DNA of 64,000 nucleotides from Plasmopara viticola (Eukaryota; Oomycota; Peronosporomycetes; Peronosporales; Peronosporaceae): NCBI GenBank assembly GCA_001695595.3, contig MBPM02000008.1, positions 372,001 to 436,000 of the forward strand, read 5' to 3'. Shown piece by piece: positions 56,058 to 64,000 of this stretch (position 1 is its first letter; each line of letters starts with the position of its first letter). The notes under the pieces were generated by a model. It saw only the letters and a program-made list of their open reading frames with translations, ran no database searches and was not told where the DNA came from. The position numbers and the translations under genes were made by a program.

Positions 56058-56324
56058 ATGATACCAAAGTTGACAAGCGCCATGGCATTGGCATTGCTAG
56101 GCCTGTGCATCATCACGTCTGAAGTGAGTGGGGGACCACTCGCATATGGTATTTGTCAAACAGGGTGTAACACTGTCGCTGTGGCTTGTTATGCCGCTGC
56201 TGGAGTGGTGTTTGGCACCGTGTCTGCCGGGATTGGAACGATTCCCGCGGTAGTAGCGTGCAATTCAGCTCTGGGGACGTGCATGGCTTGTTGTGTTGCA
56301 GCTGGTTTGTCGCCAACGCCGTAG
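56058..56324 (+). CDS. Small secreted Cys-rich protein
   Basis: This uninterrupted 88-codon gene begins at ATG 56058. Residues 1-25 form a classical signal peptide (MIPKLTSAMALALLGLCIIT) with a likely cleavage before GGPLAYG. The mature part has the spacing C-x3-C...C and ends C-x3-C-x2-CC, with PLAYGICQTGCN, a Gly/Ala-rich hydrophobic middle (AAGVVFGTVSAGIG) and PAVVACNSALGTCMACC. This pattern matches a small family, seen widely in fungi, nematodes and other eukaryotes and sometimes annotated as zygote-specific-like, whose biochemical role is unknown. The hydrophobic mature part suggests membrane or surface association. In an oomycete it might be secreted toward the host, but no RxLR-type motif is present. 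Confidence 0.75.
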   Translation: MIPKLTSAMALALLGLCIITSEVSGGPLAYGICQTGCNTVAVACYAAAGVVFGTVSAGIGTIPAVVACNSALGTCMACCVAAGLSPTP

Positions 56325-57419
56325 TACATTACGAAGCCAGTCCATGTATTACTTCTGTGTTTGGTGAGTAAGAGGAGCGCATCGTTACAGCTATTCCCAG
56401 ATTGTATTGACGGATCCTCCAGCGTGTGACCTTTTGTAGTGTTTTACAATGGCTAAGAATTATTGAGAATACAAGCTTGAATGTCAGCGTGCGCGTTCGA
56501 GTGATCTTGAAAAAGCCAGTGCCAATTTCTTGTAGCGTAAGACGTTTAAGAAAGAACGGAATGGTGTTTAACACTGTCTGCGCTCGTAAAATAAAGACGC
56601 GATTATGACGTTTATTAGTCAGACTGCACTTCGTGGCCGTCAACATCTGTTTATATTCTGCATGCGCGGCAATCACTTTCCATTGCCGCGTCTTTGTTAA
56701 AGTGAATCTCTTCAAAGAATTCGCCATGGATCACACTCGCCAGTGTTCATAGTCAGTATCTATTCGCTAGCGGGACAGCAGACCCAAATAAAATGAAGCA
56801 AAGCGAATGTGAGTACAGCGATGCTCTTCTGCTTAAAGTGTAGCTGTAAAGTGATCGCTTCAAGACGTATACAAAAAACAGAATTAAAGTTGTTGGCGAC
56901 AGAATATGTTGTTTGTCATTATAATTTTCTTAATAAAAAGCGGTATTATTATGCCTAAAATAATTTACATCTGCGAAACCCTATTTACAACCCTCTTCCA
57001 CCTCGTCATAAATCGTTATCGAGAATATATCAGGCTTTTGTAAAACGTGTCGTACTCTAACCATCGATCTCAAATAGACCTTAGATGACACACCTAAGCA
57101 CCAGCAACCAAGCAACCTGACCAACCCGTTTCCACGAACTTTCCTCTTCGATCGTAGACTATAATTGTCTGCAAGATTATTGTTATGCGAACTTTGTCTT
57201 TACTTATTCGTTTCATCGATTACCAACAATACGGAAATGCATATAGCAATGGCGTGGGCTTTAATGTCAAAATTAATGGCTTGACCTGCGTCGAAACTTT
57301 TCTCGGACGGCGAATCTTATCGAGATAATAAGATTCTGAAGACAAGAATAATCGGTCAGCATACACGATTATGGTCATTTTTGTCTTGTTGCTGTCCATC
57401 CAACATCGACAAGCAGACA
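56325..57419. other. Intergenic region
   Basis: No gene is supported. The longest open frames (56329-56727 on the minus strand) are basic, contain no recognisable domain and lack support from composition. The 3' part presumably carries the promoter of the gene starting at 57420. Confidence 0.4.
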
Positions 57420-58208
57420 ATGGCGGAGATGACACACGACCGACCCCAACAGGACTCTATTAAGCTAGCCAAAAAGCTCGTGGTGGATACAGCTGCCGCT
57501 TTTGTTGCATCGCTTGGTGTAGCGCCCTTCATCACCATCGTGGACCGCGCCATCATCGAGAATGCAAGCGGTGCCCGCCCATTAGGCCGCGGCTTGAGAG
57601 AGCTTAGCGTTGAATGTCTCAAACACCCACTCCGCTTTATTGGCAAGCGAGAATTTCACCTTATTTTTGGTCTCTATGCCGCCACGTATGCCAGTGCTAA
57701 TATCGTCGACTCCGTGTGCGAGTACACTGAGACTGACAATCAGATGCCCAAGTTTATTGGTACTACCGCCGTCAATATGTCGCTTTGTATTGCCAAAGAT
57801 CGTGCGTTTGCGCGTATGTTTGGGGTCATTGTACCTGGATCTTTCCCGCTCGCTTCCATTGGGCTCTTTGCTATGCGTGACTCCTTGACTTGCGCTGCGT
57901 CGTTCAACGCTCCCCACGTGCTGGCCGAGAAGCTTCAGGACAATAATCTTATGAAATTATCAAGTGCCACCACGTTTGCGCAAGTTCTCTGCCCTGCCGC
58001 GGTGCAGTTTGTGTCCACACCGCTGCACCTGCTAGGTCTTGATCTATACAACAACAAGAACCAATCTGTGGCACAACGCGTGGCCTTAGTCCAGCGTGAA
58101 TTTGGCAAGTCTTTGCTTGCTCGTATCGGTCGTATCGGACCGGCCTTTGGCATTGGTGGAGTGGGCAACGCGTATTTCCGTCACACGCTTCAGGCGGGCA
58201 TCAATTAG
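57420..58208 (+). CDS. Conserved membrane-associated protein, weakly mitochondrial-carrier-like
   Basis: This is a single-exon gene of 262 codons. The frame is open 13 codons further upstream but without ATG, so the first Met at 57420 (MAEMTHDRPQQD) is chosen. The protein shows several moderately hydrophobic segments of about 20 residues: VVDTAAAFVASLGVAPFITI (about 20-40), FHLIFGLYAATYASANIV (about 80-98), ARMFGVIVPGSFPLASIGLF (about 137-157) and one near AQVLCPAAVQFVSTPLHLLG (about 197-216). The repeated P-x-x-F pattern and length are reminiscent of mitochondrial carrier relatives, but the canonical P-x-D-x-x-K/R signature is absent, so transport activity is not claimed. It is convergent with the next gene, 296 bp apart. 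Confidence 0.7.
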   Translation: MAEMTHDRPQQDSIKLAKKLVVDTAAAFVASLGVAPFITIVDRAIIENASGARPLGRGLRELSVECLKHPLRFIGKREFHLIFGLYAATYASANIVDSVCEYTETDNQMPKFIGTTAVNMSLCIAKDRAFARMFGVIVPGSFPLASIGLFAMRDSLTCAASFNAPHVLAEKLQDNNLMKLSSATTFAQVLCPAAVQFVSTPLHLLGLDLYNNKNQSVAQRVALVQREFGKSLLARIGRIGPAFGIGGVGNAYFRHTLQAGIN

Positions 58209-58504
58209 ATTTTTAAAGGGTAGTTGTGAGAGCAGCAATTGCCGGGCTACGTGCATTGTTGCACCAACCCTCCTGGAGCGTCAGTAATTTGACTTTTACC
58301 GTCATGATCCCTGTGTAAATATGTCGGATCGTATGACTATCTACACATGACTAGAATGCCATTAATACAGCAGCAAAGTCCTACCAAAACAAAGCTATCG
58401 CTCAGCTACTGATGGCTTTTCGCTGTTGTCGCTTTGATATTTTGCAGCATGCTAATCGCTATTATAATGCTTGACATACACTTTTTGTCGTACCACTTAT
58501 CTGT

Positions 58505-59830
58505 CTAGTCGCCGGCAATGTCGTCGTCACTCATATTGTCGTCATTGTCTTCGTCCCCTTCCTCGGTCTCTTTCAGTGCCAAAGCTTTGGCCTCTTCGAT
58601 CTCTCGCTCTAACTCGGCAAACTTTTTTAACACCGTCCGTACACTTCGCTCCGCCTTGTCCACGTTAATGCGGGCCGCTGAAATACGTGCTTTCTGCAAT
58701 TCCTTTAATAGAGGTGTATCAGGACCCTACTCACCATTTGTTAGGCAAAGACCATCCATCTCATTGAAGTGTACTGACAAACTAAATCGATTTGGACGTA
58801 CCTCGTGCTCACTCAACACTTTCATTTGCTTGTCGTATGCTTGAAGTAGCAGTTTTAACAACTCGCTCGAGGACATGGCAAAAAAATGCAAGAAGGAGGG
58901 CTTCCCACTCGATGGTCGAGTGTCTATAATGGAGCCTAAATCATCACCCTACAATGCCATTCTCAAACATTTTTAGTACATTATAGCCTTCCTTTTGTTT
59001 TAATTGATATAAGTCAGCTTACTTTAACGCGGATGAATGCGCCGGGATACCCATCTAGTTCCTGAACGCCATGCAATTTCTACAATCATAATATAGATAT
59101 TGTCAGTATCGAGGCACCTCAAACCTCGCGTCCTGCTTCTTTTTCAACATTTACCGTTACTGATTTCTTCACAGGCGGCCACTCCATGGCGTACCACCAA
59201 CGACATAAAAGTTCCTGTACCAGTCGGCCTTTAAGCGACTCGTACAACTCTTCCGTACACTCCTGTTGTCGTATTTTTATCTATCACAAGCAATTAAGTC
59301 TTGCGCAGCAATAGTATTGTTGAAAACGAACCCTTCTTACCTTAATTACTCTTCTTTTAGCCTTGCGCGGTGTGCACCTTGGCGTAGACCGAGAGGTCAG
59401 TTCCACCTTTTCCGTCTTAAATTTTGTTTCAACCTTAAGCTTCTTACGCTTCGCTAGATTACTAATTGGCGTATCGTCATCGCTCCAGCTGCCAGGCGCT
59501 ACCTCTTGCTTACTATGACTCACACCATTCACTGAAGACAGCGACTTGTCCTTCTTGTCTTCGTTTTTCACTTCAATCTTAACCTTCTCCATCGTCATTG
59601 GCTTTTTAGCACGTAAAGCCGAGAGCGGGACGTCGTCATCGCTGTCGCTATCACTGCGAATAGAACACAGTCCAAAACGTAAGATCTTTTTCCTTTTTTG
59701 AGCTGCAATGGAGGCATCGGACAGTAGACAGAGAGTAGCCACTGCAACAAGATGCAAAAGGTCCGTGCTAACTATCTGGCTAACGTGAGGCAGGCTTGTA
59801 CCTGTCGATAATGCGAGGAATTGCGCTCAT
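58505..59830 (-). CDS. Six-exon acidic/basic nuclear protein, function unknown
   Basis: I assembled this gene from exons at 59802-59830, 59341-59653, 59125-59280, 59023-59079, 58802-58948 and 58505-58726, all with GT-AG introns of 45-148 bp. The coding length is 924 nt (307 aa) with no stop, which supports the model. The N-terminus is MSAIPRIID, followed by SDSDSDDDVPLSALRAKK and later SWSDDDTPISNLAKRKK, a repeated acidic-then-basic motif typical of nuclear chromatin proteins. The middle contains CRWWYAMEWPPVKK and ELDGYPGAFIRVK, then KPSFLHFFAMSSSELLKLLL. The C-terminus is a predicted coiled coil (RSVRTVLKKFAELEREIEEA) ending in an acidic tail. I do not recognise the family. It is head-to-head with RPC5. 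Confidence 0.75.
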
Positions 59831-59938
59831 ATTTAGCGTCAAGGCACCAAATAAAAAGTCGTCGACTTTCAAGTGAATGGTCAGTATTATGAATCTGTTA
59901 GTGACAGTCCATGACTTTACCAACAAAGCCATTGGACT
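59831..59938. promoter_or_regulatory. 108-bp bidirectional promoter
   Basis: The start codons of two divergent genes, the six-exon nuclear protein (59830, minus) and RPC5 (59939, plus), are only 108 bp apart. The spacer includes CACCAAATAAAAAG and, near the RPC5 start, AGCCATTGGACT (inverse CCAAT). Both genes are of a housekeeping or nuclear type, so shared control is plausible. Confidence 0.6.
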
Positions 59939-61553
59939 ATGGACGATGAGGACCCAATCGTGCGCGAGATTCCTGTGCATCTTGCGGATGAACTGCGTCA
60001 CAATCTGTACGCTCTTGCTAGCTTACATCCTTGTCTATTGCTTTGAAGGATTAAAGTCTGGTTAATGTGATTGGCACGTAGCTACATGGTCCAGTTCCCA
60101 TTGCGACCGACCTACCGCCCTATGCCCGAGCCTCCGCATCGAGCACGCATCAAGCCAACCAATCATTTGATGCAATTGGACTATTCCGTTGACCAGCAAA
60201 GTCCTCATTTCGATCCAGATGCTGAGGAGTATCTAAAGCAGAAATATATGCGCTTGCAGTCGTCCAATGTACCCGCGCTGTCCAATTACGCCGTCGGTGT
60301 CTTCCGCCAAGGCCAACTTCACCTTACACCACTCTCGTCGATCATGCAAATGCGTCCGAGTCTCTCACACATTGATGATGCTGCTACTGACGTGAATGAG
60401 GCGATGGAAGTGGATGAAAAAATCGATAATCCACCTGCCGAGATTAAAGAAGTTCAATTTCAGTTTAAAAAGAAACAGTCGGACCGCGCAATCTCTGCCA
60501 TTCAAAACTCATACGCTTACAAAAAGCAGCAGATTGACGCTGAGAATTGGATAGAACTTCAAGTGCACGACAAGAGCGTACGTGAAGTCTCTCTATTCTA
60601 TGATTGTGCCGAGATCATGAGCTGGAACTATTGTGTCTTGATTCTAGACTACCGACGCTGAAGATGAATTTGAAAATCTTTTCAGCGAAAAAGAAGAGGA
60701 GGTGGTGTCGATGATGACACCCGACCACTACATTAAAGCACTCCAATACCGTGCAATGTTTTCTATTGACAAGTCGACAGCTCCAACCAACTCAGCACAG
60801 TACGCACTGTTACGAGAGTACTATTTTAATGATACATCACATCTTATGACTTGGAATGTTACAAATATCAGGACTAATGTTGGCGATGAAGAGAAGGACG
60901 ATGTAATGGAGCCGATTGCCGGACACCTTCTTACTGGCGTTGACGTCAAGTATTCAGAGGTACTACGACTGCTCGCGACAGACCGAATTATGCATTTCGA
61001 CACGCTTGCAATGCTTTTACCGACTTTAAGTGAGCTTGAAATCCATGACGCTCTCAAACACGTCGCGATCCACGCACAAGGACGTTTACTTCCTACAAGG
61101 TAAGTCGCTTATGGACTTTGCATTGCTGTATCAAAAAGAAGTGTTGATCTTAATGTTCATTTTGACGGAATAGCACCTTAGTCTGTCGTGGCGAAACAGC
61201 GGTGCGAACTCGCAACGCTATTATTAAGGCAGTACGTGTGTGTAATTGTATGTAACAATAACCTTCAAGAAAATGATTACTTCTATGACTGGACAGTTAT
61301 CGAGGGCTCCGACTGGTGTGTCGAGAGTGGAATTAGTAGATAAGTTCTCTCTGGATGCTGATGCAGTAAAAACAATTTTGAGCGGTAAGATTCGCAATTG
61401 ACTCGTTTTGTGCTAAGAGCCACGATAAATTTATTGCGTGCCGCAGAATTTGCTGTTCTTGAGGCGACAACGCGGACGTGGAGCTTTCGTCTGGGCCCCG
61501 ATGACTCGTTTGCAAAGCGATTTCCTGCCCTTGCAAGGGCAATCAATTTTTAG
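59939..61553 (+). CDS. RNA polymerase III subunit RPC5 (POLR3E / Rpc37 family)
   Basis: This is a subunit of the Pol III TFIIF-like subcomplex involved in initiation and termination on tRNA and 5S genes. Exons were assembled at 59939-60006, 60082-60577, 60648-61099, 61174-61231, 61297-61384 and 61420-61553, giving 1296 nt (431 aa) with no stop. The first intron joins HNL and YMVQFPLRPTYRPMPEPPHR, the family hallmark. It is followed by KPTNHLMQLDYSVD, then LQSSNVPALSNYAVGVF and GQLHLTPLSSIMQMRPSLSH, the most diagnostic stretch. Later regions cover MTPDHYIKALQYRAMF and a C-terminal WSFRLGPDDSFAKRFP. Length is intermediate between yeast Rpc37 and animal POLR3E. The last intron would be only 35 nt. 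Confidence 0.88.
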
Positions 61554-61646
61554 AGCAGAGCCACGTGAATATTCTGAGTCAAAGCCTTGACTGTAACCAC
61601 ATAAGAATTTCACAACTTTTAGACTGTTTTCGCTAGCCACGAAACT

Positions 61647-62724
61647 CTACGTCCCTTGGCTTTTTGTCATTTCTTGGTCTTTCTTGTTGCGCATAAACTC
61701 CAGCGCCATTGTCCTCCACTCAGCATACTCTTCAGGTGTCGCCACCTCATCTCCCTTCGACAAGTCGGGGTTTTGAGCGGTTGCTGCACTACATTGAGAT
61801 GTTTGTAGAAGAAGCTGCTGCACTAGTGTCATAGGTGATGAGGCCTTGTCACCGTCAGCACGCGTTTTCTGTCGCTTAAGACGCTCTTCATCTTCCAATT
61901 GTTCACGTTGATACTGCTCAACTAATTTCTCAGCAGCTCTTTCTCTCCCATACCGACGAAACTTTTTTCGATCCAAGATTGCCCCACCCAACGACGTCTG
62001 GCATTGGGTCTGGATCAAGCACAAGGTCAAATGCGTCAGTCCACCGTGACATATCTCAAAGCCATTTGCACAAACCTCGATGGAAGACACGATTGCATCA
62101 AATGCCTTGGCATTACCACAGACAGCTTCCAGCAACTTTTCTTGCTTGACATGGATCTACACGTCGAAAGCACCACTACACTTGTCAATATCTTCTCACG
62201 ATCGTCTTCACTGCCCTGTAACTTCGTCCCACCTTAGCCACTTTACTGACAGCAAACAAACACGCCGCTGTAAAGACTGGATCCTCTTCATTCGTACAAG
62301 CAGCTGCAGGTCCGAGCGGGTGCTTGTGCCTCTTTCTTCGATTTGCAGCTGCCACTTGCGCAAGATATGCGCAATACTCGTTCAACACGCGATCGACAAT
62401 TTCCGTCAGCGCCTCGCACCCAAACTTAATGCACAAGGCAGACAACGACGTTTTGACCACCGTGCGTACACCTACAGCGTCCAGCACTTTATGCACATTG
62501 GAATCCACGAGTCTTGTAGTCGCACCAGCGCACTTTGTCAATCGTTTTCTGTCCACCACCTCCTCCATCGCGCGAGCCGCGACGATAATACACGCCACGG
62601 GACCAGCAAATGGATCCAGTCCGGCTGACTTTTTAGCGCGCGTAAGGCGCCAATTCTCCTCGGCGCGAGCGACTACACGCGATGGCAGTCCCCCATACTT
62701 GGCGGCGATTGTCGTGACCTCCAT
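61647..62724 (-). CDS. ORC6: Origin recognition complex subunit 6 (ORC6)
   Basis: ORC6 is the smallest subunit of the replication-origin complex; it carries cyclin-box, TFIIB-like folds. Start ATG is at 62724 (MEVTTIAAKYGGLPSRVVAR). Exon 1 is 62233-62724, the intron 62157-62232 (76 bp) and exon 2 61647-62156, for 333 aa. The N-terminal box shows RAEENWRLTRAKKSAGL and ALCIKFGCEALTEIVDRVLN, resembling the first domain of animal ORC6. DPVFTAACLFAVSKVAK resembles the PLFTSAALL...CK start of the second box, and exon 2 continues with KLLEAVCGNAKAFD. The C-terminus EEYAEWRTMALEFM matches the conserved DYEEWK-x-K-x-L helix that binds ORC3. An additional intron near 62070 cannot be excluded. RPC5 converges, 93 bp apart. 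Confidence 0.82.
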
Positions 62725-62982
62725 GATATACGGCAGTGAAACGTGCGGGCTATATGCGATATGATAGGTCAGTCCAATAAGCTTGAGAATGGAAGCTGCC
62801 CTCGATGTGTCACCGCGAGCCGGCGAAGGTAAGCGAGCTACCCGCAAGTAGACGTGCATCGACGACGTGTGCCAACATGCCGTGTCTCTTGTGTGTGGTC
62901 TCAAGCTGTAGCAGACGCGCTTGTCAGTCCGGCCGAGACGCCGACGCCTTCCCCGCCGCATTCGACTGGCGGAGCCGACATC
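62725..62982. promoter_or_regulatory. 258-bp divergent promoter (ORC6 / coiled-coil gene)
   Basis: ORC6 and the coiled-coil gene start in opposite directions 258 bp apart. Open frames extend into this spacer on both strands without ATG or with poor context, so it is treated as non-coding. An upstream in-frame extension of the coiled-coil gene through VSPAETPTPSPPHSTGG is possible if translation or splicing begins earlier. Confidence 0.5.
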
Positions 62983-64000
62983 ATGACGCAATTGAAAGAG
63001 CGTGTTGCTCGAAGCGAGAGTCTGTTGGCCAAAAAAAATGTCAAGATAAAGGAAATGGAGGAGACGGTGAGTTGTAGGCACGAGGTGGTGTCAAGGGTTG
63101 AAACAAACTGATACTGTCGGGATGCAGGAGAACAAGTTGAAGCGATTATTAGCAATGGCCAAGCGTAGTATTGACAATAGCAAGCAAGAACTAGTGGAGA
63201 AAGACGAAGTGGTGCAAAAGTTGCGGCAAGAGCTAGTAAAGAAGCAGCAAACGAGACAATCGTGGGGTGTGGACGCATCTACGCGAGACCCAAGACAGTT
63301 CTGGCACAAAGTAGCGCATGGAAAGTTGCTTTGGTGTTTGGTTGAGTATGCAACCGAGAGTGATGAGGATGAGTCCGACGACGCTTTCGCATGGCATTGT
63401 TTTCGTAACGAAGAAGAGATTCAGGCGTACGCGAACCGCGTGTCGGGAGAACCGTTAAAGCTACCAGATTTTTCCATGACGCCGTATGAAGTCGAGCGCG
63501 TGGTAAGATGGAGTGGATCATGCTTTTTTTACCGTCAACAATGACAGCTCACGGGTGTTTTCTTGGGTAGAAAAAGAGTTTGAAAGAAGAAATTGACCGT
63601 GTGCAGGAAGAATTTCGTCGCTATCGCGTTCGCTCAGAGATCACTCGAAAGCAAAAAGACGCAGAGATCCGAAAGGTTGGTAAATTGGTGAGAAAGATAC
63701 CAAAGAGCAGGCTTAACGGTTGCTGTAGATGAGCGCGAACGTGATGGCAAGACAGACGGAGCAGCTTGCAGAAACGGATCTTTCAGGGGAGCTCCAATCA
63801 TCGAAAGCGCAAATCCGTCGGTTAGCAAAAGCTCAAGCCGACGCCGAGGAGCGGGTACGGGATTAAGGCAATTTTCTTTTCTGTTTTTTTGGCTTGGGTT
63901 AGTAAACTTTTAATGTATGCAGGAATCAGACTGGCGACGAAAGTATAATCAACTCATGAAAGATTATGAAAAGCTTAGCGGCACTATGGGTGAAACTGCA
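62983..64000 (+). CDS. Coiled-coil protein, partial (continues beyond window)
   Basis: Exons were assembled at 62983-63066, 63128-63502, 63571-63675, 63729-63854 and 63923-64000; all introns are GT-AG (53-68 bp) and every exon is a multiple of three. The visible 256 residues start MTQLKERVARSESLLAKKNV. Heptad-like coiled coils occupy exons 1, the first third of exon 2 (LVEKDEVVQKLRQELVKKQ) and exons 3-5 (EFRRYRVRSEITRKQKDAEI). A more globular insert lies in exon 2: QFWHKVAHGKLLWCLVEYAT, an acidic ESDEDESDD run, FAWHCFRNEEEIQAYANRVS and LPDFSMTPYEVERV. Long coiled-coil genes of this type encode Golgi tethers, kinetochore or centrosomal proteins; the C-terminal domain needed to decide lies outside the window. 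Confidence 0.75.

Noticed and set aside
57420..58208. Firm call as a mitochondrial carrier
   Set aside because: The P-x-[DE]-x-x-[KR] signatures of the carrier family are not visible, so only a weak resemblance is stated.
62185..63081. A 298-codon minus-strand frame taken as one ORC6 gene
   Set aside because: The part upstream of 62724 lacks ORC6 similarity and overlaps the divergent coiled-coil gene; the Met at 62724 fits the family start. The frame's 3' end runs into the intron.

Overview
The window looks like a peronosporalean oomycete (Phytophthora or downy-mildew type) contig. The main evidence is a Crinkler-like host-targeted effector with an LxLYLARK-type N-terminus (44.8-46.1 kb), a compact gene cluster with short GT-AG introns at the right end, and the mix of mobile elements. 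No species can be named from the sequence alone. Coordinates of decayed elements are approximate where a reading frame is broken.

Layout. 1-4.4 kb is decayed DNA that hides a Ty3/gypsy pol relic at 2.1-3.7 kb. 4.43-28.88 kb is one large array of a degenerate satellite with a monomer of about 100 bp. The array is organised into multi-monomer higher-order repeats (about 400 bp = 4 monomers; about 297 bp = 3 monomers) and changes strand several times. 28.88-40.20 kb is an 11.3-kb virus-like element bounded by inverted repeats of about 460-475 bp. 40.30-44.66 kb is a decayed Ty1/copia element on the minus strand with 140/142-bp LTRs. 44.80-46.07 kb is the Crinkler-like gene, frame-disrupted, with features of a PD-(D/E)XK nuclease. 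47.38-53.37 kb is a second array of the same satellite, interrupted by a 324-bp retro-insertion with a 12-bp target-site duplication. 53.4-56.0 kb is gene-poor. 56.06-64.0 kb is ordinary gene-dense euchromatin.

The virus-like element is the most notable object. It carries decayed copies of a complete Polinton-like-virus (PLV) type gene set: adenain-like protease, major capsid protein, fibre-like protein, A32/FtsK-type packaging ATPase, penton (minor capsid), tyrosine recombinase, GIY-YIG nuclease and a superfamily 3 helicase, plus small unassigned genes. No family-B DNA polymerase and no retroviral-type integrase were seen, which fits a PLV that integrates by tyrosine recombinase rather than a classical Polinton/Maverick. 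Nearly every gene has frameshifts or stops, so this is an old provirus. Two divergent gene pairs (protease/capsid and fibre/ATPase) share a TATAGTATAG-like motif between their start codons and may reveal viral promoters.

The right-hand gene cluster contains a small secreted Cys-rich protein, a conserved membrane-associated protein, a six-exon nuclear protein head-to-head with RNA polymerase III subunit RPC5 (108 bp between start codons), ORC6 converging on RPC5, and a coiled-coil gene divergent from ORC6 that runs off the window. The intron models for these genes were built by eye, and each complete model keeps one open frame across all its exons.
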